From positions 80,642 to 144,641 of the forward strand of contig NZ_BJLR01000035.1 in NCBI RefSeq assembly GCF_006538745.1: 64,000 nucleotides of DNA, read 5' to 3'. The stretch's first letter is position 1, and every line of letters starts with the position of its first letter. The DNA comes from Cellulomonas cellasea (GTDB taxonomy: Bacteria > Actinomycetota > Actinomycetes > Actinomycetales > Cellulomonadaceae). Below, piece by piece: positions 1 through 8,415 of the stretch. A program made the translations under genes and the position numbers. The notes below the pieces were generated by a model. It did no database searches. It saw only the letters and a list, made by a program, of their open reading frames with translations, and was not told the DNA's origin.

Positions 1-130
1 GGCGGAGGCGGGCTCGGCCGGAGTCGGAGGACCCGGTGAGGCGCGAGCGCAGGGAGGCGGTCGGGGAGAGCTGGGGCTCGGTGGCTGTCTCGGCGGTGTC
101 GCCGGCGGGGGTCAGGGAGGGGAAGCGCAC
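1..130 (-). CDS. N-terminal fragment of an unidentified protein, runs off the left edge
   Basis: A minus-strand reading frame opens with GTG at position 130 and stays open to the window edge (43 codons). The visible N-terminus begins MRFPSLTPAG and is polar, with Ser, Thr and Arg, resembling the cytoplasmic lead-in before a membrane anchor. No domain is visible in this piece. Its upstream region holds a near-identical copy (367-385) of a motif that also lies upstream of the Rpf-like gene at 524-1843, so a related cell-wall protein is my guess. No good ribosome-binding site is seen, so both the start and the gene itself are uncertain. Confidence 0.4.
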   Translation of the reverse strand, partial: MRFPSLTPAGDTAETATEPQLSPTASLRSRLTGSSDSGRARLR

Positions 131-523
131 ACGGTTCCAGACGTCGGTGGTCCCGGGCACGGGGAGCGGACGCACCGCACGCGGCGCACGGCGGTGCCCC
201 GTCGCCCGAGGGCCGGTGGCTCTGCACGTCCTGGAGGGAGGACACGCCCGTCGTTCCCGGATCCCCGATCCGGCCGTCAACGGCTCACGCGGAGGCGCGT
301 GGGCCCGTCGCACGCGGTCCTTCCCGGCACCCCACGAGGGAGCGTCCGGCCGGTGCAGCGACACGCGACCGTAACCGACCCGTGATGTGGCGCCCAACCC
401 TCTGTGCGCGAGATCACCCTGCTCGGGGACGCCAGACCGGGACAGACCCGGACATACGAGACGGGCACGGGCGGCCGTCGAGCGGCTCGGCCCGGGCGGG
501 GTGCGGCCGGGAGCGCCCCTTCG
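131..523. other. Non-coding stretch downstream of the Rpf-like gene
   Basis: I see no convincing gene here on either strand. The only recognisable element is the conserved motif at 367-385. The ksgA gene that often follows rpf in actinobacteria is not present in this interval. Confidence 0.5.
367..385 (-). promoter_or_regulatory. Motif shared with the Rpf-like gene promoter region (copy 1)
   Basis: On the minus strand this reads TCACGGGTCGGTTACGGTC. It matches 18 of 19 bases of the copy at 1923-1941 and has the same orientation relative to the gene that follows. It lies about 240 bases before the truncated gene at the left edge. Confidence 0.45.
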
Positions 524-1843
524 TCAGTACCAGTTCTTGGCCTGCGAGTGCGCCCACGCGCCGCACGGGTCGCCGTAGCGGCCCTCGATGTAGTTCAGGC
601 CCCAGGTGATCTGGGTCGCCGGGTTGGTGCGCCAGTCGTCCGCGACCGTCGCCATCTTGCTGCCCGGGAGCGACTGCGGGATGCCGTACGCGCCCGAGGA
701 CTTGTTCTCGGCGTCGACGCGCCAGCCGCTCTCCTTCTTCCAGAGCGCGAGCAGGCACGCGAACTGGTCGTCGCCGAACCCGCGGGCCGCCGCCATCTCC
801 TTGCCGAGCGCCTGCGCCGTGCCGGGCTCGACCGCGACCACCGACGGGTCCGGGAGCTCCGCGGTGCCGACCTTGACCACCTGGTCGACGGGGGCGACCG
901 TGACGGCCGACGCGAGGACCGTCCGCTCCACGACGGCGCCCCCGACGACGGACGTCGCGTACGTCGTCTGGCGCTGGCCGGCCCGGCCCTTGGTCTCGAC
1001 GACCTTCTTGCCCTTGACGAGCTCGGGGTCCTCGACCTCGACGGTCTGGAACGGCACGACCTCGGTCACCGTCTGGTCGCCCTGGCTCGCGCGTGTGACG
1101 AGGACGACGAGGCCGTCGACCGCCGTCGCGTCGAGCGGGACCGACACGTGGTCACCCTCCTCGAGCACGAGGCCGATCTCGCGCAGCGCCTCGCGGACCG
1201 TCGGGGCGCTGCTCACGCCGTCGATGACCTGGCCGTCGACGACGAGGTGCAGCGTCTTCTCGGTCGACACGCGCAGCACGTCGCGCCCGAGGGACGCCGA
1301 GCGCGAGGCCGACAGCAGCGTGTCGCCGCCGCGCAGGCCGAGGCCCTCGACGGCCTCCCCGACGGTCAGCGCCGTGGTCCACACGGTCGTCTGCTCGCCG
1401 TCGACCTCGACCTCGAGCTCACGGCCGTGGCGCACGACGACCTGCGACCCGCTCGAGATGTGCTCGTCGAGCCCGGGCGCGACGAGGTCGCCCTCCCCCA
1501 CCTCGATCTCGGCGCCGGCGAGCACGTCGCCGACGGTCCGGCCGTACGCCGTGACCTCGACGGGCGAGCCGTCGACGTCGACCGTGACGGACTTGTGCAG
1601 CACCGCGAACGCGCTCGTGCCGCCCGCGACCAGCGCGAGCACGACGCCCTGCGCGGCGAGCCGGACGGGGCGGGACACGGTGCGCGGGGCCGGGGCCGAC
1701 ACCGGGCGGCTCCTGCCGCTCCCGCCGCGGCGCGCCAGACCGGGCAGCGGGACGCCGGGGAGCGCCGGACGCGCCTGCGTCCGCTCGAGCGCCGCACGCT
1801 CGCGCCGGGTCATCGGCAGCGGCTCGGGCTCGGGCACGGGCAC
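524..1843 (-). CDS. Rpf/YabE-like cell-wall hydrolase: DUF348 x3, G5, lysozyme-like domain
   Basis: Secreted, membrane-anchored peptidoglycan-active protein of 439 residues. After a basic N-terminus and one membrane segment (VLALVAGGTSAFAVL) come three DUF348 (ubiquitin-like) repeats, a G5 domain and a C-terminal lysozyme/transglycosylase-like fold. The likely catalytic Glu is in KKESGW, followed by GAYGIPQSLPGSKM and ending GAWAHSQAKNWY. This C-terminus is not the classical short Rpf domain, so 'Rpf-like' describes the architecture rather than proven resuscitation activity. I chose the GTG at 1843 because GAGAGGA precedes it by about five bases. The in-frame ATG ten codons later has no such site. 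The neighbouring tatD and metG upstream match the conserved metG-tatD-rpf order. Confidence 0.88.
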   Translation of the reverse strand: MPVPEPEPLPMTRRERAALERTQARPALPGVPLPGLARRGGSGRSRPVSAPAPRTVSRPVRLAAQGVVLALVAGGTSAFAVLHKSVTVDVDGSPVEVTAYGRTVGDVLAGAEIEVGEGDLVAPGLDEHISSGSQVVVRHGRELEVEVDGEQTTVWTTALTVGEAVEGLGLRGGDTLLSASRSASLGRDVLRVSTEKTLHLVVDGQVIDGVSSAPTVREALREIGLVLEEGDHVSVPLDATAVDGLVVLVTRASQGDQTVTEVVPFQTVEVEDPELVKGKKVVETKGRAGQRQTTYATSVVGGAVVERTVLASAVTVAPVDQVVKVGTAELPDPSVVAVEPGTAQALGKEMAAARGFGDDQFACLLALWKKESGWRVDAENKSSGAYGIPQSLPGSKMATVADDWRTNPATQITWGLNYIEGRYGDPCGAWAHSQAKNWY

Positions 1844-1922
1844 GGGCGTCCTCTCGGTCCTCGGTGGGTGCCGCGCCCGCGGTGCCGGCGCCCGAGGGCG
1901 CACGCTCCGCGCACGGCATCCT

Positions 1923-1941
1923 GACCGTAACCGATCCGTGA
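1923..1941 (-). promoter_or_regulatory. Imperfect palindrome upstream of the Rpf-like gene (copy 2 of motif)
   Basis: On the minus strand this reads TCACGGATCGGTTACGGTC, about 80 bases before the Rpf-like start. The core GTAACCGATCCGTGAC is an imperfect palindrome (12 of 16 symmetric positions), which suggests a dimeric regulator site. A near-identical copy lies at 367-385. Confidence 0.5.
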
Positions 1942-2019
1942 CCGTCGCGGGTAGCCGGAGCCGGACGCTTGTCCGGGTTCGCCGGGAGGTCTCACCCCTC
2001 GGCCGGCGGAGGCGACCGG

Positions 2020-2961
2020 TCAGGCTGGGCCGTACACCGCCTCGGAGGTCGCGCTCAGCGTCCGGCACAGCTCGTCGAGCCCGACGCCCCGCTCCGCCGC
2101 GACCCGCCGGACCGTCAGGCCGAGCAGGTACGGCGCATTCGGGCGACCGCGCAGCGGGTGGGCCGTGAGGTACGGCGCGTCCGTCTCGACGAGCACCCGG
2201 TCGAGCGGCACCGCCCGCAGCGCCGCCCGCAGCTCGTCGTTCGCCCCGAACGTCACGGGGCCCGCGAAGGAGAGGTACCACCCGCGGTCCGCGCACAGGC
2301 GCGCCATCGCGGCGTCGCCCGAGAAGCAGTGGAAGACGGTCCGCTCCGGTGCGCCGTCGCGCTCGAGGACGTCGAGCACCGCCGCGTGCGCGTCCCGGTC
2401 GTGGATCTGCAGCGCGAGGCCGAGCTCCTTGGCGAGCGCGACGTGCGCCCGGAACGCCTCGACCTGCACCTCGCGGCCGCGGGGTCCGGCGCGGAAGTGG
2501 TCCAGCCCGGTCTCGCCGACCGCCCGCACGCGGGGGTTGCTGCGCGCGACGTCGGCGACGCGGGCGAGCGCCGCGTCGAGGTCGAGGTCGTGCCGCGGGT
2601 CGAGCGCGGGGTCGAGCCCGTCCGGTGCGACCTCGAGGACCTTCGCGTGCAGCACGGCCTCGTTGGGGTGGATCGCGACCGCGCCGAGCAGCCGGACGCC
2701 CGCGAGGCCGTCGGGATGGGCGCGCAGCAGCGCGTCGGTCCAGGCGATCGCGTCGACGTCGCAGCCGACCTGGACGACGGTCGTGACCCCCGCGGCGGCA
2801 GCCCGGCCGAGGTGGTCGTCGAGCGTGCGACCGCCGGCCGCGTCGTCGGGCACGTCGAACGCGAGGACGCTCTCGAGGTGGGTGTGGTTGTCCCACACCG
2901 GGGACGGCAGCGGCTCGGGGTCGGCCGGCCAGCCGCGCTCGCGGCCGCGCGACCGGCTCAC
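2020..2961 (-). CDS. tatD: TatD family metal-dependent hydrolase/DNase
   Basis: TatD-type TIM-barrel hydrolase of 313 residues; family members are 3'-5' DNases or RNases. Visible motifs are the first metal ligands DNHTHLES near residue 25, GETGLDHFR in the middle, ALQIHDRDAH, VFHCFSGD, and VLVETDAPYLTAHPLRGRPN near the C-terminus. The GTG start overlaps the metG stop by four bases (GTGA), so translation is probably coupled. A longer in-frame extension into metG lacks family similarity and was not used. The gene sits between metG and the Rpf-like gene, the usual actinobacterial order. Confidence 0.95.
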   Translation of the reverse strand: MSRSRGRERGWPADPEPLPSPVWDNHTHLESVLAFDVPDDAAGGRTLDDHLGRAAAAGVTTVVQVGCDVDAIAWTDALLRAHPDGLAGVRLLGAVAIHPNEAVLHAKVLEVAPDGLDPALDPRHDLDLDAALARVADVARSNPRVRAVGETGLDHFRAGPRGREVQVEAFRAHVALAKELGLALQIHDRDAHAAVLDVLERDGAPERTVFHCFSGDAAMARLCADRGWYLSFAGPVTFGANDELRAALRAVPLDRVLVETDAPYLTAHPLRGRPNAPYLLGLTVRRVAAERGVGLDELCRTLSATSEAVYGPA

Positions 2962-4586
2962 TGCTCGGCCGGCTCCTCGATCCGCGGGAACAGCGACGCG
3001 CCCTTGGTGACCGCGGTGCCGGCCGGGAGCACGCCGAAGCGGCCCGCGTCCGCGACGGGCTGCGCGGCGAGCGCCCCGAGCGCGGCCTCGGCACCGAGCG
3101 CCGCCCACAGCTGCTGTGCGGCCTTCGGCGTCACCGGGTGCAGCAGCACCGCGAGCGAGCGCAGCGCCTCGGCGGCGGTCACGAGGATCGTCGCGAGCCG
3201 TCCGCCCGCGACGCCGAGCCCGTCCTCACCGACCTCGCCGGGCGCCTTGGCGACCTTCCACGGCTCCTGCTCGGTCAGGTAGAGGTTCGTCGCGTCGACG
3301 AGCGTCCACACCGCGCCGATGGCCTCGTGCAGCGCGAGCCGGTCGATCGCGGCCTCCGCGTCGGCGACCGCGCGCGCGGCGACCTCGGCCAGCGCCTCCT
3401 CGGCGGGCGTGAGCGGGCCGGCCTCCGGGAGCGAGCCGCCGAAGTTCTTGGCGATCATCGCCGTGACGCGCGAGGCCAGGTTGCCGAAGCCGTTCGCGAG
3501 CTCGGCGGTGTACCGCGCGTGCAGGTCCTCCCAGGAGAACGAGCCGTCCTGCCCGAACACGATGGCGCGCAGGAAGTAGTAGCGGAACGCGTCGGAGCCG
3601 AAGGTGTCGATGATCTGGCTCGGCGCGATGCCCGTGAGCTTGGACTTGCTCATCTTCTCGCCGCCGACGAGCAGCCAGCCGTGCGCGAAGACCTGCCCGG
3701 GCAGCGGGAGCCCCGCGGCCATGAGCATCGCGGGCCAGATCACGGCGTGGAACCGCAGGATGTCCTTGCCGACGAGGTGCACGTCGGCGGGCCAGACCCG
3801 CTCGAACCGCGCCTTCTCCTCGGGGTCGTCGGACCCGAGCCCGACGGCGGTCGCGTAGTTGAGCAGCGCGTCGAACCACACGTAGAGCACGTGGGTCGCG
3901 TCCCACGGGATCGGGATGCCCCAGTCGAACGTGTTCCGGGAGATCGACAGGTCCTGCAGGCCCTGGCGCACGAACGCGAGGACCTCGTTGCGCGCGCTCG
4001 CCGGCTGCACGAACGTCGGGTTGGCCTCGTAGAACTCGAGCAGGCGCTCGGTGTACGCGCTCATGCGGAAGAAGTAGTTCTGCTCGGAGAGCATCTCGAC
4101 CGGCTTGCCGTGGATGGGGCAGACCTTCTGGCCCTCGTACTCGCCGGTCCCGTCGAGCAGCTCGCCGGGGAGCTTGTACTCCTCGCAGCCGACGCAGTAC
4201 GGCCCCTCGTAGGAGCCCGCGTAGATCTCGCCCTTGTCGTGCAGGTCCTGGATGAACGACTGCACGCGCGTCGTGTGGCGCTCCTGCGTCGTGCGGATGA
4301 AGTCGTCGTTGGCGACGTCCAGCGTCTGGAGCACGGGCTGCCACTGGCTCTCGACGAGCCGGTCGGCCCACTCCTGCGGCGTCACGCCGTGCGACTCGGC
4401 GGTGCGCATGACCTTCTGCCCGTGCTCGTCGGTCCCCGTGAGGAACCAGACCTGCTCCTGGCGCTGGCGGTGCCATCGGGTGAGGACGTCGGCCGCGACC
4501 GTCGTGTACGCGTGCCCGATGTGGGGGGCGTCGTTGACGTAGTAGATCGGCGTGGTCAGGTAGAAGGACGAGCGGGACTCGGGCAT
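2958..4586 (-). CDS. metG: Methionyl-tRNA synthetase
   Basis: Class I aminoacyl-tRNA synthetase that charges initiator and elongator tRNA-Met in the cytoplasm. Visible features are the HIGH-type PHIGHAYT near the N-terminus, a connective domain with a Cys cluster (CVGCEEY and CPIHGK), the KMSKS loop (EKMSKSKLTG) and the helical anticodon domain. At about 542 residues it lacks the optional C-terminal EMAP-like tRNA-binding domain, as is usual in this group. A possible -10 box TACGAT (minus strand, 4590-4595) ends four bases before the ATG at 4586. The alternative ATG at 4592 lies inside that box, so I prefer 4586. Confidence 0.95.
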   Translation of the reverse strand: MPESRSSFYLTTPIYYVNDAPHIGHAYTTVAADVLTRWHRQRQEQVWFLTGTDEHGQKVMRTAESHGVTPQEWADRLVESQWQPVLQTLDVANDDFIRTTQERHTTRVQSFIQDLHDKGEIYAGSYEGPYCVGCEEYKLPGELLDGTGEYEGQKVCPIHGKPVEMLSEQNYFFRMSAYTERLLEFYEANPTFVQPASARNEVLAFVRQGLQDLSISRNTFDWGIPIPWDATHVLYVWFDALLNYATAVGLGSDDPEEKARFERVWPADVHLVGKDILRFHAVIWPAMLMAAGLPLPGQVFAHGWLLVGGEKMSKSKLTGIAPSQIIDTFGSDAFRYYFLRAIVFGQDGSFSWEDLHARYTAELANGFGNLASRVTAMIAKNFGGSLPEAGPLTPAEEALAEVAARAVADAEAAIDRLALHEAIGAVWTLVDATNLYLTEQEPWKVAKAPGEVGEDGLGVAGGRLATILVTAAEALRSLAVLLHPVTPKAAQQLWAALGAEAALGALAAQPVADAGRFGVLPAGTAVTKGASLFPRIEEPAEQ

Positions 4587-4704
4587 GCGCACATCGTAGG
4601 CGGGGGCACGGTGCGGGTCGCCGTGATCGACGCCCCGCGGACGTCGGCGCGGCGTGCGGGCGGGCGCCCCTCTCGACGCGGGTTCGCGGTGAGACTTCTC
4701 TAAC

Positions 4705-4749
4705 GTTGTACAACTCGCGTTGACCCCCTTCCGAGCCCGCCCCTACGGT
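4705..4749 (+). promoter_or_regulatory. Promoter and candidate operator of the pectate lyase gene
   Basis: A perfect 10-bp palindrome GTTGTACAAC (4705-4714) lies just upstream of TTGACC (4720-4725), 18 bases and TACGGT (4744-4749), a good housekeeping-type promoter. The position suggests a repressor or activator site for sugar control. The cognate regulator is not identified. Confidence 0.5.
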
Positions 4750-4858
4750 GGCGACGCCCCGCACCCCACGTCGGCGCGCGCCACCCCCGGGACCGCGCTG
4801 ACCAGCGGGGACACCCCTCCGCGGCCCCCGGTCGCGGTCCGACGGAAGGTTCTCCCCC

Positions 4859-6145
4859 GTGACCACATCACCCACCCGCGCCCGCAGGGGCGCACGGCTG
4901 CGCGCCGCGCTGACGGGCGCCGTCGCGCTGCTCGTCGCCGGCACCGGCGCCGTGCTGACCGCGCCCGCGGCGAGCGCCGCGACGGTCGACACCAGCGCCT
5001 GGTACGTCCTCGTCAACCGCCAGAGCGGCAAGGCCCTCGACGTCCTGAGCAGCTCGAAGGACGACGGCGCGCAGATCATCCAGTACACGCGCGCCGACGC
5101 CGCCAACCAGCAGTTCCAGTTCGTCTCGTCGGGCAGCGGCTACTACCGGCTGAAGTCGCGGAGCTCGGGCAAGGTGCTCGACGTCTGGGAGTGGAGCACG
5201 GCCGCCGGCGCGCAGATCCGCCAGTACACGGACGCGAACGGTGACAACCAGCAGTTCAGGCTCGCCGACTCCGAGGGCGGGCGGGTGCGCCTGGTCAGCA
5301 AGCTGTCCGGCAAGGTCGTCGAGGTCAAGGACCGCTCGACCGCCAACGGCGCGCTCGTCGTGCAGGGCGACGACGGCAACCAGTACAACCAGCAGTGGCA
5401 GCTCGTGAAGGTCGGCTCGGGCACGACGAGCCCGACGACGCCGCCCGCGACGACCGCCCCGACCACGCCGACCTCGTGGCCGACGCCGCGGTCGTCGACC
5501 AAGGTGTCCTCGACGATCAAGGTCAGCGGGACCCGGGACATGGGCCTGGTCCGGTACTACGGCATCTCCTCGGGCGACCAGGGCGAGAGCCAGCCGCCCA
5601 TGTTCCAGCTCGAGAACGGCGCAGTCCTGAAGAACGTCATCCTCGGCACGGGCGCGGGCGACGGCATCCACTGCCTCGGGACCTGCACGATCGAGAACGT
5701 CTGGTTCGAGGACGTCGGGGAGGACGCCGCCACGTTCAAGGGCACCGCGGCCTCGCAGACCATGACCATCAACGGCGGCGGCGCCCGCTCCGCCTCCGAC
5801 AAGGTCTTCCAGCACAACGGCCCCGGCACCTTCGTCATCAAGAACTTCCAGGTCGCCGACATCGGCAAGCTCTACCGCTCGTGCGGCAACTGCTCCAAGC
5901 AGTACGCCCGCACCGTCGTCGTCCAGAACGTCACGATCACGGCCCCGGCCAAGTCCCTCGTCGGGATCAACCCCAACCTCGGCGACAAGGCCACCCTGTC
6001 CGGCCTGACCATCGTCGGGGACCCCTCGAAGAAGATCGCGATCTGCGACGAATACAAGGGCGTCACCTCGGGCGAGCCCACCAAGGTCTCCTCCGGACCG
6101 TCCGCCGCGTGCGGGTACACCCCGTCCGCGATCGTCTACCGCTGA
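4859..6145 (+). CDS. Secreted PL3-type pectate lyase with N-terminal ricin-B (CBM13-like) domain
   Basis: Extracellular pectin-degrading enzyme of 428 residues that would cleave polygalacturonate by beta-elimination. Residues 1-40 are a signal peptide (basic start, hydrophobic core, APAASA). Residues about 42-185 form a ricin-B lectin-like domain with repeated QF/QW motifs (NQQFQF, NQQFRL, NQQWQL), predicted to bind sugar. A Thr/Pro linker follows (TTSPTTPPATTAPTTPTS). Residues about 210-428 match the compact beta-helix of PL3 lyases, for example GDGIHCLG, FEDVGEDAATFKG and the Cys-rich GKLYRSCGNCSKQYART. The GTG start has GGAAGG nine bases upstream. The gene converges on the endoglucanase, with a shared terminator between them. 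Confidence 0.9.
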   Translation: MTTSPTRARRGARLRAALTGAVALLVAGTGAVLTAPAASAATVDTSAWYVLVNRQSGKALDVLSSSKDDGAQIIQYTRADAANQQFQFVSSGSGYYRLKSRSSGKVLDVWEWSTAAGAQIRQYTDANGDNQQFRLADSEGGRVRLVSKLSGKVVEVKDRSTANGALVVQGDDGNQYNQQWQLVKVGSGTTSPTTPPATTAPTTPTSWPTPRSSTKVSSTIKVSGTRDMGLVRYYGISSGDQGESQPPMFQLENGAVLKNVILGTGAGDGIHCLGTCTIENVWFEDVGEDAATFKGTAASQTMTINGGGARSASDKVFQHNGPGTFVIKNFQVADIGKLYRSCGNCSKQYARTVVVQNVTITAPAKSLVGINPNLGDKATLSGLTIVGDPSKKIAICDEYKGVTSGEPTKVSSGPSAACGYTPSAIVYR

Positions 6146-6151
6146 CGCGCC

Positions 6152-6195
6152 AGGACGCCCCGCCGCAGCCCGGTCCGGCTGCGGCGGGGCGTCCT
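6152..6195. terminator. Bidirectional terminator between convergent lyase and endoglucanase genes
   Basis: A perfect 19-bp stem (6152-6170 paired with 6177-6195) closes a 6-base loop. It lies just after the pectate lyase stop and 22 bases from the endoglucanase stop, so it can serve both genes. Confidence 0.85.
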
Positions 6196-6217
6196 GCTGT
6201 CCGCCCTCGACCCGGGG

Positions 6218-7354
6218 TCAGCTCGCGGCGCAGCTCACCGCCGGCGTGCCGGACGACGTGCCGCTGACCTGGAACCCGAAGGTCGTCGAGGCACCGGGGG
6301 CGAGCGCGCCGTTGTACGACTCGTTGCGCACCGTCACGCTCGAGCCGCTCTGCGTGAGCCGCCCGTTCCACAGGCTCGTCACGCTCTGGCCGCTCGGGTA
6401 GGTCCAGCCGGCCGCCCAGCCCGAGATCGCCGTCGAGCCGCTGTTGCGGACCGTCACCGAGCCCTGCGAGCCGCCGGGCCACGCGTTGACCGTCGTGTAC
6501 GTCGCCGTGCACGCGCGCGTCCCGGACGGCGGCGGGGTCGGGTTGGTCGGCGGGGTGGGGTTGGTCGGCGGCGGCGTCGAGCCCGTCGTCACCGAGAAGT
6601 TGTTCACGGCGAGGCCCGTCCCGCCGATCCACGGCTCGAAGCCGGCCTGGACGCTCGTGAGCCACCACGAGTTCTGCCCGAGCCCGCGGCTGACGACGTC
6701 GTCCCAGAAGGTCTTGACGTTGAAGCTCAGGTTGGTCGTGGGCTGCGTCCGCACGTACGAGATGACGTTCCAGCCGATGTTGCCGGACCACACCTCCCAC
6801 GTCGCGCCGTTGAGGTTCGCCGTGCCGACGCGCGAGCCGATCGGCTGGATCGAGCCCTGGCGGTTGAGCCAGATCATGAGCTCGGCACCGTTGTTCTGAC
6901 CGGTCGTCGACGACGGCCGGCTCTGGTGGAACCAGATGTCGTAGGCGGCGTTGTAGGTGCCGCTGCTCGGGTAGCTCATGCTCACGCTCGTCGAGATCCC
7001 GGCGAACGCGGGGTCGCTCGCCTGGAGCCCGTTCGTGAGGATGTTGCCGCTCGTCGAGCAGACGCCGTAGTGGCAGCCGTAGTAGACGGTCGGGTACGAC
7101 TTCGGGCTGCCGTTCGTGGGGTTGCTCCCGTCGGCCTGGGTGACCCGGAAGCCGGTCGAGGTCGTGTCGATGCACTGCGTGGCACTGCTGCCCCAGCGGT
7201 TGTTGCCGACGATGTAGCGGCCGTTCTGGATCGGCGCGCTGCCGTACTGCTCGCAGATCACGGCGGCGGTCGCGGGTGCGGCCGCCGCGAGCGCGGACGC
7301 GCCGAGCCCGAGGCTCAGCAGGCCCGTCAGGAGGGTGGTGCGCAGGGATCTCAT
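6218..7354 (-). CDS. Secreted GH12 endoglucanase with CBM2
   Basis: Extracellular cellulase of 378 residues hydrolysing beta-1,4-glucan. Residues 1-31 are a signal peptide (LGLGASALAAAAPATA). Residues about 33-258 are a GH12 beta-jelly-roll with the expected catalytic glutamates: E158 in AELMIWL (nucleophile) and E240 in GFEPW (acid/base). A Pro/Thr linker (PPPTNPTPPTNPTPPPSG) leads to a C-terminal family-2 cellulose-binding module (about 281-378) with conserved Trp residues (NAWPGG, GWAAGWTYPSGQ, SLWNGR). The ATG at 7354 is preceded by AAGGAG at ideal spacing. A LacI-type half-palindrome lies about 150 bases upstream. Confidence 0.95.
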   Translation of the reverse strand: MRSLRTTLLTGLLSLGLGASALAAAAPATAAVICEQYGSAPIQNGRYIVGNNRWGSSATQCIDTTSTGFRVTQADGSNPTNGSPKSYPTVYYGCHYGVCSTSGNILTNGLQASDPAFAGISTSVSMSYPSSGTYNAAYDIWFHQSRPSSTTGQNNGAELMIWLNRQGSIQPIGSRVGTANLNGATWEVWSGNIGWNVISYVRTQPTTNLSFNVKTFWDDVVSRGLGQNSWWLTSVQAGFEPWIGGTGLAVNNFSVTTGSTPPPTNPTPPTNPTPPPSGTRACTATYTTVNAWPGGSQGSVTVRNSGSTAISGWAAGWTYPSGQSVTSLWNGRLTQSGSSVTVRNESYNGALAPGASTTFGFQVSGTSSGTPAVSCAAS

Positions 7355-7702
7355 GTCGCTCCTTGGTCCGTGCGGGGACGGCGAGGAAGGTGCGTGGCGC
7401 CGCAGGGGTGCGGCCCGGCGGGCGGTCGACGGCGCGGCGCTGCGCTGCGCTGCGACGGGGTGCCCTCGGCCATGCAAGCACCGTGCTCCCGCGGGCGCGC
7501 GACGCGAAACGATTCGGCACTCAGCAGGACCAGGACCGCCCGGGCGTCCGCCGACCGGCGCAGCAGTTCCCCGCTCGGCATCCGTCGCTCGCCCGCCTCC
7601 CGCCTTGCGTGCTCGCCTGCCGCCTGCCCGCTGAGCACCCGGACCGGACCGACCAGCAGCCCGCTCGTTGACGGGGAGAGGGCGGGCCGGGATCGTCGTG
7701 CC
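7355..7702. other. Intergenic region between divergent endoglucanase and hypothetical gene
   Basis: No gene is supported here. The strand pair would hold divergent promoters. The one recognisable element is the LacI-like palindrome at 7505-7516. Confidence 0.5.
7505..7516. promoter_or_regulatory. LacI-family-like operator candidate upstream of GH12 endoglucanase
   Basis: CGAAACGATTCG is a near palindrome (10 of 12 positions) around a central CG, the usual form of LacI-family sites. Its position fits sugar control of the cellulase, but the match is short. Confidence 0.3.
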
Positions 7703-8371
7703 ATGCACTTCGTCCCGGACGACAGCCTCGTGCCCGCGCTCCCGGCCTGGGCGGCGGGTCCGCCGGAGAACGAGGTCCCCACCCCCGTCGCGGTGCACGC
7801 GGTCCTCGCACGGACCGAGGACTTCGCGGTCGCGCTCGTCGGCGGGCACGTGTACTCGACGGGCGTCGAGCTCGACCTCGCGGTGCGCCGCCGCCGCGAC
7901 GACCCGGCGGCGCCCGACCTCTTCTCCCTCGTGGAGGGCCACGGCCACCGGCACGGCGTGCACGCCGCGCCCGACCGGCTGCTGCTCGGCGTCGAGCTCG
8001 CGGACGGGAGCGTCACGACGAACGCGGGTCCGGAGCCCGACCGCGACGACGCCCCGCGCCTGGGCGACCGCGGAGGGCACGGCGGCGGACGGAGCGTGGA
8101 CAAGAAGCTCTGGCTGACGCCGGTGCCGCCCGACGGCGACGTGGTCGTGGTGTGCGCGTGCGAGGCGCTCGGCATCCCCGAGACCCGGACCGTGATCCCG
8201 GCGGCGACGTTCTCCGGCGCGCGGGACGGCGTCGTGACGCTGTGGCCGGTCGAGCCGCGCGCCGAGCACACGGAGCCCCCGCGCCCACCGCTGGACCTGC
8301 CCGCGGGCGGGTGGTTCGAGCGCGTGCTCGGGCGGCAGGAGCCGCCGGGCGAGCCGGGGTCGCGGGGCTGA
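7703..8371 (+). CDS. Conserved hypothetical protein
   Basis: Soluble protein of 222 residues, begins MHFVPDDSLVPALPAWAAG. It has no signal peptide or membrane segment and I recognise no catalytic motif. The central part contains GHGHRHGVHAAPDRLLLGVELADGS, followed by a Gly/Asp/Arg-rich stretch and an ordered KKLWLTPVPPDGDVVVVCAC segment. Codon use and third-position G+C match the neighbours, supporting a real gene. It stands alone, divergent from the endoglucanase. Function unknown. Confidence 0.75.
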   Translation: MHFVPDDSLVPALPAWAAGPPENEVPTPVAVHAVLARTEDFAVALVGGHVYSTGVELDLAVRRRRDDPAAPDLFSLVEGHGHRHGVHAAPDRLLLGVELADGSVTTNAGPEPDRDDAPRLGDRGGHGGGRSVDKKLWLTPVPPDGDVVVVCACEALGIPETRTVIPAATFSGARDGVVTLWPVEPRAEHTEPPRPPLDLPAGGWFERVLGRQEPPGEPGSRG

Positions 8372-8415
8372 CGACGAGGCGGGTCGTCGCCGCGCCGTGC
8401 GCGTCCGGCGCGCCG

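Noticed and set aside
404..1924. Long plus-strand open frame opposite the Rpf-like gene
   Set aside because: It is an antisense artefact of very high third-position G+C. It is Arg/Asp/Ala-rich without any domain, and the minus-strand gene has clear domains.
1844..2019. c-di-AMP (ydaO-type) riboswitch upstream of the Rpf-like gene
   Set aside because: Such switches precede rpf genes in some actinobacteria. The space is too short and shows no recognisable conserved core. Only the short palindromic motif is present.
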